From contig OZ176050.1 in assembly GCA_964247055.1 (NCBI GenBank), positions 744,001 to 808,000 of the forward strand: a DNA stretch of 64,000 bases. Direction: 5' to 3'. Shown here piece after piece: positions 23,001 through 36,490 of this stretch. This stretch comes from Paragordius varius. Taxonomy: Eukaryota; Nematomorpha. Below the pieces are notes generated by a model. That model was not told the origin of the DNA, ran no database searches, and saw nothing but the letters and a program-made list of their open reading frames with translations. Made by a program: the position numbers and the translations under genes. How positions within the stretch are numbered: the stretch's first letter is position 1; each line of letters begins with the position of its first letter.

Positions 23001-25530
23001 GGGTAGCCCTATGGTAGTTCCATCATCACCCCAAATATTTTCGAGATCGGAGTATAAATGTAATTTTTATGAATTTTTTAAATATTTAAAAAATTTATTT
23101 TATACGATTTTAAAAATAAAAATGGCTACCTAAAATCCAAATTTGATCAGGTGATGTCGCCATAATTTTTTTTGGGTAGCCCTATTCCATCATCACCCCA
23201 AATATTGTCGAGATCGTAGTATAAATGTAATTTTTATGAATTTTTTAAATATTTAAAAAAATTATTTTATACGATTTTAAAAAAAAAATGGCTACCTAAA
23301 ATCCAAATTTGATCAGGTGATGTCACCATAATTTTTTTTGCGTAGCCCTATGGTATTTCCATCATCACCCCAAATATTTTGGGGATCGGACTATAAATGT
23401 AATTTTTTTAAATATTTAAAAAATTTTGTTTATACGATTTTAAAAATAAAAATGGCTACCTAAAATCCAAATTTGATCAGGTGATGTCACTATAATTTTT
23501 ATGGGTAGCCCTATGGTAGTTCCATCATCACCCCAAATATTTTCGAGATCGGAGTATAAATGTAATTTTTATGAATTTTTTAAATATTTAAAAAATTTAT
23601 TTTATACGATTTTAAAAATAAAAATGGCTACCTAAAATCTAAATTTGATCAGGTGATGTCGCCATAATTTTTTTTGGGTAGCCCTATAGTAGTTCCATCA
23701 TCACCCCAAATATTTTGGGGATCGGAGTATAAATGTAATTTTTATGAATTTTTTAAATATTTAAAAAATTTATTTTATACGATTTTAAAAATAAAAATGG
23801 CTACCTATTATCCAAATTTGATCAGGTGATGTCACCATAATTTTTTTTGCGTAGCCCTATGGTAGTTCCATCATCACCCCAAATATTTTCGAGATCGGAG
23901 TATAAATGTAATTTTTATGAATTTTTTAAATATTTAAAAAAATTATTTTATACGATTTTAAAAAAAAATGGCTACCTAAAATCCAAATTTGATCAGGTGA
24001 TGTCACCATAATTTTTTTTGCGTAGCCCTATGGTATTTCCATCATCACCCCAAATATTTTGGGGATCGGACTATAAATGTAATTTTTTTAAATATTTAAA
24101 AAATTTATTTTATACGATTTTAAAAATAAAAATGGCTACCTAAAATCCAAATTTGATCAGGTGATGTCACCATAATTTTTTTTGGGTAGCCCTATGGTAG
24201 TTCCATCATCACCCCAAATATTGTCGAGATCGGAGTATAAATGTAATTTTTTTGAATTTTTTAAATATTTAAAAAATTTATTTTATACGATTTTAAAAAT
24301 AAAAATGGCTACCTAAAATCCAAATTTGATCAGGTGATGTCACCATAATTTTTTTTGCGTAGCCCTATGGTAGTTCCATCATCACCCCAAATATTTTGGG
24401 GATCGGACTATAAATGTAATTTTTATGAATTTTTTAAATATTTAAAAAATTTATTTTATACGATTTTAAAAATAAAAATGGCTACCTAAAATCCAAATTT
24501 GATCAGGTGATGTCGCCATAATTTTTTTTGGGTAGCCCTATGGTAGTTCCATCATCACCCCAAATATTTTGGGGATCGGACTATAAATGTAATTTTTATG
24601 AATTTTTTAAATATTTAAAAAATTTATTTTATACGATTTTAAAAATAAAAATGGCTACCTAAAATCCAAATTTGATCAGGTGATGTCGCCATAATTTTTT
24701 TTGGGTAGCCCTATTCCATCATCACCCCAAATATTGTCGAGATCGGAGTATAAATGTAATTTTTATGAATTTTTTAAATATTTAAAAAATTTATTTTATA
24801 CGATTTTAAAAATAAAAATGGCTACCTATTATCCAAATTTGATCAGGTGATGTCACCATAATTTTTTTTGCGTAGCCCTATGGTAGTTCCATCATCACCC
24901 CAAATATTTTCGAGATCGGAGTATAAATGTAATTTTTATGAATTTTTTAAATATTTAAAAAAATTATTTTATACGATTTTAAAAAAAAAATGGCTACCTA
25001 AAATCCAAATTTGATCAGGTGATGTCACCATAATTTTTTTTGCGTAGCCCTATGGTATTTCCATCATCACCCCAAATATTTTGGGGATCGGACTATAAAT
25101 GTAATTTTTTTAAATATTTAAAAAATTTATTTTATACGATTTTAAAAATAAAAATGGCTACCTAAAATCCAAATTTGATCAGGTGATGTCACCATAATTT
25201 TTTTTGGGTAGCCCTATGGTAGTTCCATCATCACCCCAAATATTGTCGAGATCGGAGTATAAATGTAATTTTTTTGAATTTTTTAAATATTTAAAAAATT
25301 TATTTTATACGATTTTAAAAATAAAAATGGCTACCTAAAATCCAAATTTGATCAGGTGATGTCACCATAATTTTTTTTGCGTAGCCCTATGGTAGTTCCA
25401 TCATCACCCCAAATATTTTGGGGATCGGACTATAAATGTAATTTTTATGAATTTTTTAAATATTTAAAAAATTTATTTTATACGATTTTAAAAATAAAAA
25501 TGGCTACCTAAAATCCAAATTTGATCAGGT
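23000..25530 (+). repeat. 2.5-kb block, copy 1 of a pair at 4,596 bp
   Basis: About 15 monomers recur at 4,596 bp. Markers: CCCTATTCCATC, a 6-bp deletion (23,185 and 27,781), GTATTTCC, TTTTGTTTATACG, and CTACCTATTATCC (23,806 and 28,402; 24,827 and 29,423). The two CTACCTATTATCC units inside each copy are 1,021 bp apart, a nested six-monomer repeat. Only a few differences between copies are visible, for example GCGTAGCC here against GGGTAGCC near 24,358 and 28,954. Confidence 0.8.
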
Positions 25531-27149
25531 GATGTCACCATAATTTTTTTTGCGTAGCCCTATGGTAGTTCCATCATCACCCCAAATATTTTCGAGATCG
25601 GAGTATAAATGTAATTTTTATGAATTTTTTAAATATTTAAAAAAATTATTTTATACGATTTTAAAAAAAAAATGGCTACCTAAAATCCAAATTTGATCAG
25701 GTGATGTCACCATAATTTTTTTTGCGTAGCCCTATGGTATTTCCATCATCACCCCAAATATTTTGGGGATCGGACTATAAATGTAATTTTTTTAAATATT
25801 TAAAAAATTTATTTTATACGATTTTAAAAATAAAAATGGCTACCTAAAATCCAAATTTGATCAGGTGATGTCACCATAATTTTTTTTGGGTAGCCCTATG
25901 GTAGTTCCATCATCACCCCAAATATTGTCGAGATCGGAGTATAAATGTAATTTTTTTGAATTTTTTAAATATTTAAAAAATTTATTTTATACGATTTTAA
26001 AAATAAAAATGGCTACCTAAAATCCAAATTTGATCAGGTGATGTCACCATAATTTTTTTTGGGTAGCCCTATGGTAGTTCCATCATCACCCCAAATATTT
26101 TGGGGATCGGACTATAAATGTAATTTTTATGAATTTTTTAAATATTTAAAAAATTTATTTTATACGATTTTAAAAATAAAAATGGCTACCTAAAATCCAA
26201 ATTTGATCAGGTGATGTCACCATAATTTTTTTTGGGTAGCCCTATGGTAGTTCCATCATCACCCCAAATATTTTCGAGATCGGAGTATAAATGTAATTTT
26301 TATGAATTTTTTAAATATTTAAAAAATTTATTTTATACTTTAAAAATAAAAATGGCTACCTAAAATCCAAATTTGATCAGGTGATGTCACCATAATTTTT
26401 TTTAAGTAGCCCTATGGTAGTTCCATCATCACCCCAAATATTGTCGAGATCGGAGTATAAATGTAATTTTTTTAAATTATTTAAATATTTATAAAATTTA
26501 TTTTATACGATTTTAAAAATAAAAATGGCTACCTAAAATCCAAATTTGATCAAGTGATGTCACCATAATTTTTTTTGGGTAGCCCTATGGTAGTTCCATC
26601 ATCACCCCAAATATTTTCGAGATCGGAGTATAAATGTAATTTTTATGAATTTTTTAAATATTTAAAAAATTTATTTTATACGATTTTAAAAATAAAAATG
26701 GCTACCTAAAATCCAAATTTGATCAGGTGATGTCACTATAATTTTTATGGATAGCCCTATGGTAGTTCCATCATCACCCCAAATATTTTGGGGATCGGAC
26801 TATAAATGTAATTTTTATGAATTTTTTAAATATTTAAAAAATTTATTTTATACGATATTAAAAATAAAAATGGCTACCTAAAATCCAAATTTGATCAGGT
26901 AATGTCGCCATAATTTTTTTTGGGTAGCCCTATAGTAGTTCCATCATCACCCCAAATATTTTCGAGATCGGAGTATAAATGTAATTTTTATGAATTTTTT
27001 AAATATTTAAAAAATTTATTTTATACGATTTTAAAAATAAAAATGGCTACCTAAAATCCAAATTTGATCAGGTGATGTCGCCATAATTTTTTTTGGGTAG
27101 CCCTATAGTAGTTCCATCATCACCCCAAATATTTTGGGGATCGGAGTAT

Positions 27150-28282
27150 AAATGTAATTTATATGAATTTTTTAAATATTTAAAAAATTTATTTTATACG
27201 ATTTTAAAAATAAAAATGGCTACCTAAAATCCAAATTTGATCAGGTGATGTCGCCATAATTTTTTTTGGGTAGCCCTATTCCATCATCACCCCAAATATT
27301 GTCGAGATCGTAGTATAAATGTAATTTTTATGAATTTTTTAAATATTTAAAAAAATTATTTTATACGATTTTAAAAAAAAAATGGCTACCTAAAATCCAA
27401 ATTTGATCAGGTGATGTCACCATAATTTTTTTTGCGTAGCCCTATGGTATTTCCATCATCACCCCAAATATTTTGGGGATCGGACTATAAATGTAATTTT
27501 TTTAAATATTTAAAAAATTTTGTTTATACGATTTTAAAAATAAAAATGGCTACCTAAAATCCAAATTTGATCAGGTGATGTCACTATAATTTTTATGGGT
27601 AGCCCTATGGTAGTTCCATCATCACCCCAAATATTTTCGAGATCGGAGTATAAATGTAATTTTTATGAATTTTTTAAATATTTAAAAAATTTATTTTATA
27701 CGATTTTAAAAATAAAAATGGCTACCTAAAATCCAAATTTGATCAGGTGATGTCGCCATAATTTTTTTTGGGTAGCCCTATTCCATCATCACCCCAAATA
27801 TTGTCGAGATCGTAGTATAAATGTAATTTTTATGAATTTTTTAAATATTTAAAAAAATTATTTTATACGATTTTAAAAAAAAAATGGCTACCTAAAATCC
27901 AAATTTGATCAGGTGATGTCACCATAATTTTTTTTGCGTAGCCCTATGGTATTTCCATCATCACCCCAAATATTTTGGGGATCGGACTATAAATGTAATT
28001 TTTTTAAATATTTAAAAAATTTTGTTTATACGATTTTAAAAATAAAAATGGCTACCTAAAATCCAAATTTGATCAGGTGATGTCACTATAATTTTTATGG
28101 GTAGCCCTATGGTAGTTCCATCATCACCCCAAATATTTTCGAGATCGGAGTATAAATGTAATTTTTATGAATTTTTTAAATATTTAAAAAATTTATTTTA
28201 TACGATTTTAAAAATAAAATTGGCTACCTAAAATCCAAATTTGATCAGGTGATGTCGCCATAATTTTTTTTGGGTAGCCCTA
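27150..28282 (+). repeat. 3-mer tandem duplication, period 502 bp
   Basis: CCCTATTCC followed by GATCGTAGT recurs at 27,279 and 27,781, together with an AAAAAATTATT unit, GTATTTCC and TTTTGTTTATACG. The 502-bp period is three monomers less 17 bp, explained mainly by the 6-bp deletion in CCCTATTCC and the 9-bp deletion in GTAATTTTTTTAAATATT. Confidence 0.75.
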
Positions 28283-30126
28283 TAGTAGTTCCATCATCAC
28301 CCCAAATATTTTGGGGATCGGAGTATAAATGTAATTTTTATGAATTTTTTAAATATTTAAAAAATTTATTTTATACGATTTTAAAAATAAAAATGGCTAC
28401 CTATTATCCAAATTTGATCAGGTGATGTCACCATAATTTTTTTTGCGTAGCCCTATGGTAGTTCCATCATCACCCCATATATTTTCGAGATCGGAGTATA
28501 AATGTAATTTTTATGAATTTTTTAAATATTTAAAAAAATTATTTTATACGATTTTAAAAAAAAATGGCTACCTAAAATCCAAATTTGATCAGGTGATGTC
28601 ACCATAATTTTTTTTGCGTAGCCCTATGGTATTTCCATCATCACCCCAAATATTTTGGGGATCGGACTATAAATGTAATTTTTTTAAATATTTAAAAAAT
28701 TTATTTTATACGATTTTAAAAATAAAAATGGCTACCTAAAATCCAAATTTGATCAGGTGATGTCACCATAATTTTTTTTGGGTAGCCCTATGGTAGTTCC
28801 ATCATCACCCCAAATATTGTCGAGATCGGAGTATAAATGTAATTTTTTTGAATTTTTTAAATATTTAAAAAATTTATTTTATACGATTTTAAAAATAAAA
28901 ATGGCTACCTAAAATCCAAATTTGATCAGGTGATGTCACCATAATTTTTTTTGGGTAGCCCTATGGTAGTTCCATCATCACCCCAAATATTTTGGGGATC
29001 GGACTATAAATGTAATTTTTATGAATTTTTTAAATATTTAAAAAATTTATTTTATACGATTTTAAAAATAAAAATGGCTACCTAAAATCCAAATTTGATC
29101 AGGTGATGTCGCCATAATTTTTTTTGGGTAGCCCTATGGTAGTTCCATCATCACCCCAAATATTTTGGGGATCGGACTATAAATGTAATTTTTATGAATT
29201 TTTTAAATATTTAAAAAATTTATTTTATACGATTTTAAAAATAAAAATGGCTACCTAAAATCCAAATTTGATCAGGTGATGTCGCCATAATTTTTTTTGG
29301 GTAGCCCTATTCCATCATCACCCCAAATATTGTCGAGATCGGAGTATAAATGTAATTTTTATGAATTTTTTAAATATTTAAAAAATTTATTTTATACGAT
29401 TTTAAAAATAAAAATGGCTACCTATTATCCAAATTTGATCAGGTGATGTCACCATAATTTTTTTTGCGTAGCCCTATGGTAGTTCCATCATCACCCCAAA
29501 TATTTTCGAGATCGGAGTATAAATGTAATTTTTATGAATTTTTTAAATATTTAAAAAAATTATTTTATACGATTTTAAAAAAAAAATGGCTACCTAAAAT
29601 CCAAATTTGATCAGGTGATGTCACCATAATTTTTTTTGCGTAGCCCTATGGTATTTCCATCATCACCCCAAATATTTTGGGGATCGGACTATAAATGTAA
29701 TTTTTTTAAATATTTAAAAAATTTATTTTATACGATTTTAAAAATAAAAATGGCTACCTAAAATCCAAATTTGATCAGGTGATGTCACCATAATTTTTTT
29801 TGGGTAGCCCTATGGTAGTTCCATCATCACCCCAAATATTGTCGAGATCGGAGTATAAATGTAATTATTTTGAATTTTTTAAATATTTAAAAAATTTATT
29901 TTATACGATTTTAAAAATAAAAATGGCTACCTAAAATCCAAATTTGATCAGGTGATGTCACCATAATTTTTTTTGCGTAGCCCTATGGTAGTTCCATCAT
30001 CACCCCAAATATTTTGGGGATCGGACTATAAATGTAATTTTTATGAATTTTTTAAATATTTAAAAAATTTATTTTATACGATTTTAAAAATAAAAATGGC
30101 TACCTAAAATCCAAATTTGATCAGGT
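27596..30126 (+). repeat. 2.5-kb block, copy 2 of the 4,596-bp pair
   Basis: Second copy of 23,000-25,530, including the nested 1,021-bp repeat. Private changes include ATAAAATTGGC near 28,219 and AATTATTTTGAA at 29,863. The second change is inherited by the later copies at 31,741 and 34,323, which dates those copies as younger than this one. Confidence 0.8.
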
Positions 30127-32289
30127 GATGTCGCCATAATTTTTTTTGGGTAGCCCTATGGTAGTTCCATCATCACCCCAAATATTTTGGGGATCGGACT
30201 ATAAATGTAATTTTTATGAATTTTTTAAATATTTAAAAAATTTATTTTATACGATTTTAAAAATAAAAATGGCTACCTAAAATCCAAATTTGATCAGGTG
30301 ATGTCACCATAATTTTTTTTGGGTAGCCCTATGGTAGTTTCATCATCACCCCAAATATTTTGGGGATCGGACTATAAATGTAATTTTTATGAATTTTTTA
30401 AATATTTAAAAAAATTATTTTATACGATTTTAAAAAAAAATGGCTACCTAAAATCCAAATTTGATCAGGTGATGTCACCATAATTTTTTTTGCGTAGCCC
30501 TATGGTATTTCCATCATCACCCCAAATATTTTGGGGATCGGACTATAAATGTAATTTTTTTAAATATTTAAAAAATTTATTTTATACGATTTTAAAAATA
30601 AAAATGGCTACCTAAAATCCAAATTTGATCAGGTGATGTCACCATAATTTTTTTTGGGTAGCCCTATGGTAGTTCCATCATCACCCCAAATATTGTCGAG
30701 ATCGGAGTATAAATGTAATTTTTTTGAATTTTTTAAATATTTAAAAAATTTATTTTATACGATTTTAAAAATAAAAATGGCTACCTAAAATCCAAATTTG
30801 ATCAGGTGATGTCACCATAATTTTTTTTGGGTAGCCCTATGGTAGTTCCATCATCACCCCAAATATTTTGGGGATCGGACTATAAATGTAATTTTTATGA
30901 ATTTTTTAAATATTTAAAAAATTTATTTTATACGATTTTAAAAATAAAAATGGCTACCTAAAATCCAAATTTGATCAGGTGATGTCGCCATAATTTTTTT
31001 TGGGTAGCCCTATGGTAGTTCCATCATCACCCCAAATATTTTGGGGATCGGACTATAAATGTAATTTTTATGAATTTTTTAAATATTTAAAAAATTTATT
31101 TTATACGATTTTAAAAATAAAAATGGCTACCTAAAATCCAAATTTGATCAGGTGATGTCGCCATAATTTTTTTTGGGTAGCCCTATTCCATCATCACCCC
31201 AAATATTGTCGAGATCGGAGTATAAATGTAATTTTTATGAATTTTTTAAATATTTAAAAAATTTATTTTATACGATTTTAAAAATAAAAATGGCTACCTA
31301 TTATCCAAATTTGATCAGGTGATGTCACCATAATTTTTTTTGCGTAGCCCTATGGTAGTTCCATCATCACCCCAAATATTTTCGAGATCGGAGTATAAAT
31401 GTAATTTTTATGAATTTTTTAAATATTTAAAAAAATTATTTTATACGATTTTAAAAAAAAAATGGCTACCTAAAATCCAAATTTGATCAGGTGATGTCAC
31501 CATAATTTTTTTTGCGTAGCCCTATGGTATTTCCATCATCACCCCAAATATTTTGGGGATCGGACTATAAATGTAATTTTTTTAAATATTTAAAAAATTT
31601 ATTTTATACGATTTTAAAAATAAAAATGGCTACCTAAAATCCAAATTTGATCAGGTGATGTCACCATAATTTTTTTTGGGTAGCCCTATGGTAGTTCCAT
31701 CATCACCCCAAATATTGTCGAGATCGGAGTATAAATGTAATTATTTTGAATTTTTTAAATATTTAAAAAATTTATTTTATACGATTTTAAAAATAAAAAT
31801 GGCTACCTAAAATCCAAATTTGATCAGGTGATGTCACCATAATTTTTTTTGCGTAGCCCTATGGTAGTTCCATCATCACCCCAAATATTTTGGGGATCGG
31901 ACTATAAATGTAATTTTTATGAATTTTTTAAATATTTAAAAAATTTATTTTATACGATTTTAAAAATAAAAATGGCTACCTAAAATCCAAATTTGATCAG
32001 GTGATGTCGCCATAATTTTTTTTGGGTAGCCCTATGGTAGTTCCATCATCACCCCAAATATTTTGGGGATCGGACTATAAATGTAATTTTTATGAATTTT
32101 TTAAATATTTAAAAAATTTATTTTATACGATTTTAAAAATAAAAATGGCTACCTAAAATCCAAATTTGATCAGGTGATGTCACCATAATTTTTTTTGGGT
32201 AGCCCTATGGTAGTTTCATCATCACCCCAAATATTTTGGGGATCGGACTATAAATGTAATTTTTATGAATTTTTTAAATATTTAAAAAA
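28490..32289 (+). repeat. 11-mer contiguous tandem duplication, period 1,876 bp
   Basis: Copy 1 (about 28,490-30,413) and copy 2 (about 30,366-32,289) abut. Matched markers: GTATTTCC, CTACCTATTATCC (29,423 and 31,299), AATTATTTTGAA (TTATTTT at 29,865 and 31,741) and a type-B unit beginning AGTTTCATC. Block length is close to the spacing, which is the signature of one unequal exchange that doubled an 11-monomer segment. Copy 2 overlaps the start of the next, 2,582-bp duplication. Confidence 0.8.
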
Positions 32290-35200
32290 TTTATTTTATA
32301 CGATTTTAAAAATAAAAATGGCTACCTAAAATCCAAATTTGATCAGGTGATGTCACCATAATTTTTTTTGGGTAGCCCTATGGTAGTTCCATCATCACCC
32401 CAAATATTTTCGAGATCGGAGTATAAATGTAATTTTTATGAATTTTTTAAATATTTAAAAAATTTATTTTATACTTTAAAAATAAAAATGGCTACCTAAA
32501 ATCCAAATTTGATCAGGTGATGTCACCATAATTTTTTTTAAGTAGCCCTATGGTAGTTCCATCATCACCCCAAATATTGTCGAGATCGGAGTATAAATGT
32601 AATTTTTTTAAATTATTTAAATATTTATAAAATTTATTTTATACGATTTTAAAAATAAAAATGGCTACCTAAAATCCAAATTTGATCAGGTGATGTCACC
32701 ATGATTTTTTTTGGGTAGCCCTATGGTAGTTCCATCATCACCCCAAATATTTTCGAGATCGGAGTATAAATGTAATTTTTATGAATTTTTTAAATATTTA
32801 AAAAATTTATTTTATACGATATTAAAAATAAAAATGGCTACCTAAAATCCAAATTTGATCAGGTAATGTCGCCATAATTTTTTTTGGGTAGCCCTATAGT
32901 AGTTCCATCATCACCCCAAATATTTTCGAGATCGGAGTATAAATGTAATTTTTATGAATTTTTTAAATATTTAAAAAATTTATTTTATACGATTTTAAAA
33001 AAAAAATGGCTACCTAAAATCCAAATTTGATCAGGTGATGTCACTATAATTTTTTTTGGGTAGCCCTATGGTAGTTCCATCATCACCCCAAATATTTTCG
33101 AGATCGAAGTATAAATGTAATTTTTATGAATTTTTTAAATATTTAAAAAATTTATTTTATACGATTTTAAAAATAAAAATGGCTACCTAAAATCCAAATT
33201 TGATCAGGTGATGTCGCCATAATTTATTTTGGGTAGCCCTATGGTAGTTCCATCATCACCCCAAATATTTTGGGGATCGGACTATAAAGGTAATTTTTAT
33301 GAATTTTTTAAATATTTAAAAAATTTATTTTATACGATTTTAAAAATAAAAATGGCTACCTAAAATCCAAATTTGATCAGGTGATGTCACCATAATTTTT
33401 TTTGGGTAGCCCTATGGTAGTTCCATCATCACCCCAAATATTGTCGAGATCGGAGTATAAATGTAATTTTTATGAATTTTTTAAATATTTAAAAAATTTA
33501 TTTTATACGATTTTAAAAATAAAAATGGCTACCTAAAATCCCAATTTGATCAGGTGATGTCGCCATAATTTTTTTTGGGTAGAGCCCTATGGTAGTTCCA
33601 TCATCACATCAAATATTTTCGAGATCGGAGTATAAATGTAATTTTTATAAATTTTTTAAATATTTAAAAAATTTATTTTATACGATTTTAAAAATAAAAA
33701 TGGCTACCTAAAATCCAAATTTGATCAGGTGATGTCACTATAATTTTTTTGGGTAGCCCTATGGTAGTTCCATCATCACCCCAAATATTTTGGGGATCGG
33801 ACTATAAATGTAATTTTTATGAATTTTTTAAATATTTAAAAAATTTATTTTATACGATTTTAAAAATAAAAATGGCTACCTAAAATCCAAATTTGATCAG
33901 GTGATGTCACCATAATTTTTTTTGCGTAGCCCTATGGTAGTTCCATCATCACCCCAAATATTTTCGAGATCGGAGTATAAATGTAATTTTTATGAATTTT
34001 TTAAATATTTAAAAAAATTATTTTATACGATTTTAAAAAAAAAATGGCTACCTAAAATCCAAATTTGATCAGGTGATGTCACCATAATTTTTTTTGCGTA
34101 GCCCTATGGTATTTCCATCATCACCCCAAATATTTTGGGGATCGGACTATAAATGTAATTTTTTTAAATATTTAAAAAATTTATTTTATACGATTTTAAA
34201 AATAAAAATGGCTACCTAAAATCCAAATTTGATCAGGTGATGTCACCATAATTTTTTTTGGGTAGCCCTATGGTAGTTCCATCATCACCCCAAATATTGT
34301 CGAGATCGGAGTATAAATGTAATTATTTTGAATTTTTTAAATATTTAAAAAATTTATTTTATACGATTTTAAAAATAAAAATGGCTACCTAAAATCCAAA
34401 TTTGATCAGGTGATGTCACCATAATTTTTTTTGCGTAGCCCTATGGTAGTTCCATCATCACCCCAAATATTTTGGGGATCGGACTATAAATGTAATTTTT
34501 ATGAATTTTTTAAATATTTAAAAAATTTATTTTATACGATTTTAAAAATAAAAATGGCTACCTAAAATCCAAATTTGATCAGGTGATGTCGCCATAATTT
34601 TTTTTGGGTAGCCCTATGGTAGTTCCATCATCACCCCAAATATTTTGGGGATCGGACTATAAATGTAATTTTTATGAATTTTTTAAATATTTAAAAAATT
34701 TATTTTATACGATTTTAAAAATAAAAATGGCTACCTAAAATCCAAATTTGATCAGGTGATGTCACCATAATTTTTTTTGGGTAGCCCTATGGTAGTTTCA
34801 TCATCACCCCAAATATTTTGGGGATCGGACTATAAATGTAATTTTTATGAATTTTTTAAATATTTAAAAAATTTATTTTATACGATTTTAAAAATAAAAA
34901 TGGCTACCTAAAATCCAAATTTGATCAGGTGATGTCACCATAATTTTTTTTGGGTAGCCCTATGGTAGTTCCATCATCACCCCAAATATTTTCGAGATCG
35001 GAGTATAAATGTAATTTTTATGAATTTTTTAAATATTTAAAAAATTTATTTTATACTTTAAAAATAAAAATGGCTACCTAAAATCCAAATTTGATCAGGT
35101 GATGTCACCATAATTTTTTTTAAGTAGCCCTATGGTAGTTCCATCATCACCCCAAATATTGTCGAGATCGGAGTATAAATGTAATTTTTTTAAATTATTT

Positions 35201-36490
35201 AAATATTTATAAAATTTATTTTATACGATTTTAAAAATAAAAATGGCTACCTAAAATCCAAATTTGATCAGGTGATGTCACCATGATTTTTTTTGGGTAG
35301 CCCTATGGTAGTTCCATCATCACCCCAAATATTTTCGAGATCGGAGTATAAATGTAATTTTTATGAATTTTTTAAATATTTAAAAAATTTATTTTATACG
35401 ATATTAAAAATAAAAATGGCTACCTAGAATCCAAATTTGATCAGGTAATGTCGCCATAATTTTTTTTGGGTAGCCCTATAGTAGTTCCATCATCACCCCA
35501 AATATTTTCGAGATCGGAGTATAAATGTAATTTTTATGAATTTTTTAAATATTTAAAAAATTTATTTTATACGATTTTAAAAAAAAAATGGCTACCTAAA
35601 ATCCAAATTTGATCAGGTGATGTCACTATAATTTTTTTTGGGTAGCCCTATGGTAGTTCCATCATCACCCCAAATATTTTCGAGATCGAAGTATAAATGT
35701 AATTTTTATGAATTTTTTAAATATTTAAAAAATTTATTTTATACGATTTTAAAAATAAAAATGGCTACCTAAAATCCAAATTTGATCAGGTGATGTCGCC
35801 ATAATTTATTTTGGGTAGCCCTATGGTAGTTCCATCATCACCCCAAATATTTTGGGGATCGGACTATAAAGGTAATTTTTATGAATTTTTTAAATATTTA
35901 AAAAATTTATTTTATACGATTTTAAAAATAAAAATGGCTACCTAAAATCCAAATTTGATCAGGTGATGTCACCATAATTTTTTTTGGGTAGCCCTATGGT
36001 AGTTCCATCATCACCCCAAATATTGTCGAGATCGGAGTATAAATGTAATTTTTATGAATTTTTTAAATATTTAAAAAATTTATTTTATACGATTTTAAAA
36101 ATAAAAATGGCTACCTAAAATCCCAATTTGATCAGGTGATGTCGCCATAATTTTTTTTGGGTAGAGCCCTATGGTAGTTCCATCATCACATCAAATATTT
36201 TCGAGATCGGAGTATAAATGTAATTTTTATAAATTTTTTAAATATTTAAAAAATTTATTTTATACGATTTTAAAAATAAAAATGGCTACCTAAAATCCAA
36301 ATTTGATCAGGTGATGTCACTATAATTTTTTTGGGTAGCCCTATGGTAGTTCCATCATCACCCCAAATATTTTGGGGATCGGACTATAAATGTAATTTTT
36401 ATGAATTTTTTAAATATTTAAAAAATTTATTTTATACGATTTTAAAAATAAAAATGGCTACCTAAAATCCAAATTTGATCAGGTGATGTC
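31303..36490 (+). repeat. 15-mer contiguous tandem duplication, period 2,582 bp
   Basis: Copy 1 spans about 31,303-33,908 and copy 2 about 33,885-36,490. Markers at one spacing: AATTATTTTGAA (31,741 and 34,323), TATACTTTAAAA, a 3-bp deletion (32,471 and 35,053), TTTAAGTAGCC (32,541 and 35,123), CCATGATTTTTTTTGGG, TATAAAGGTAATT, and a 2-bp insertion AGAGCCC (33,581 and 36,163). The one difference I noticed in about 2.6 kb is CTAGAATCC near 35,426. This looks like the youngest large duplication in the window, or it could be an assembly duplication. Confidence 0.85.
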
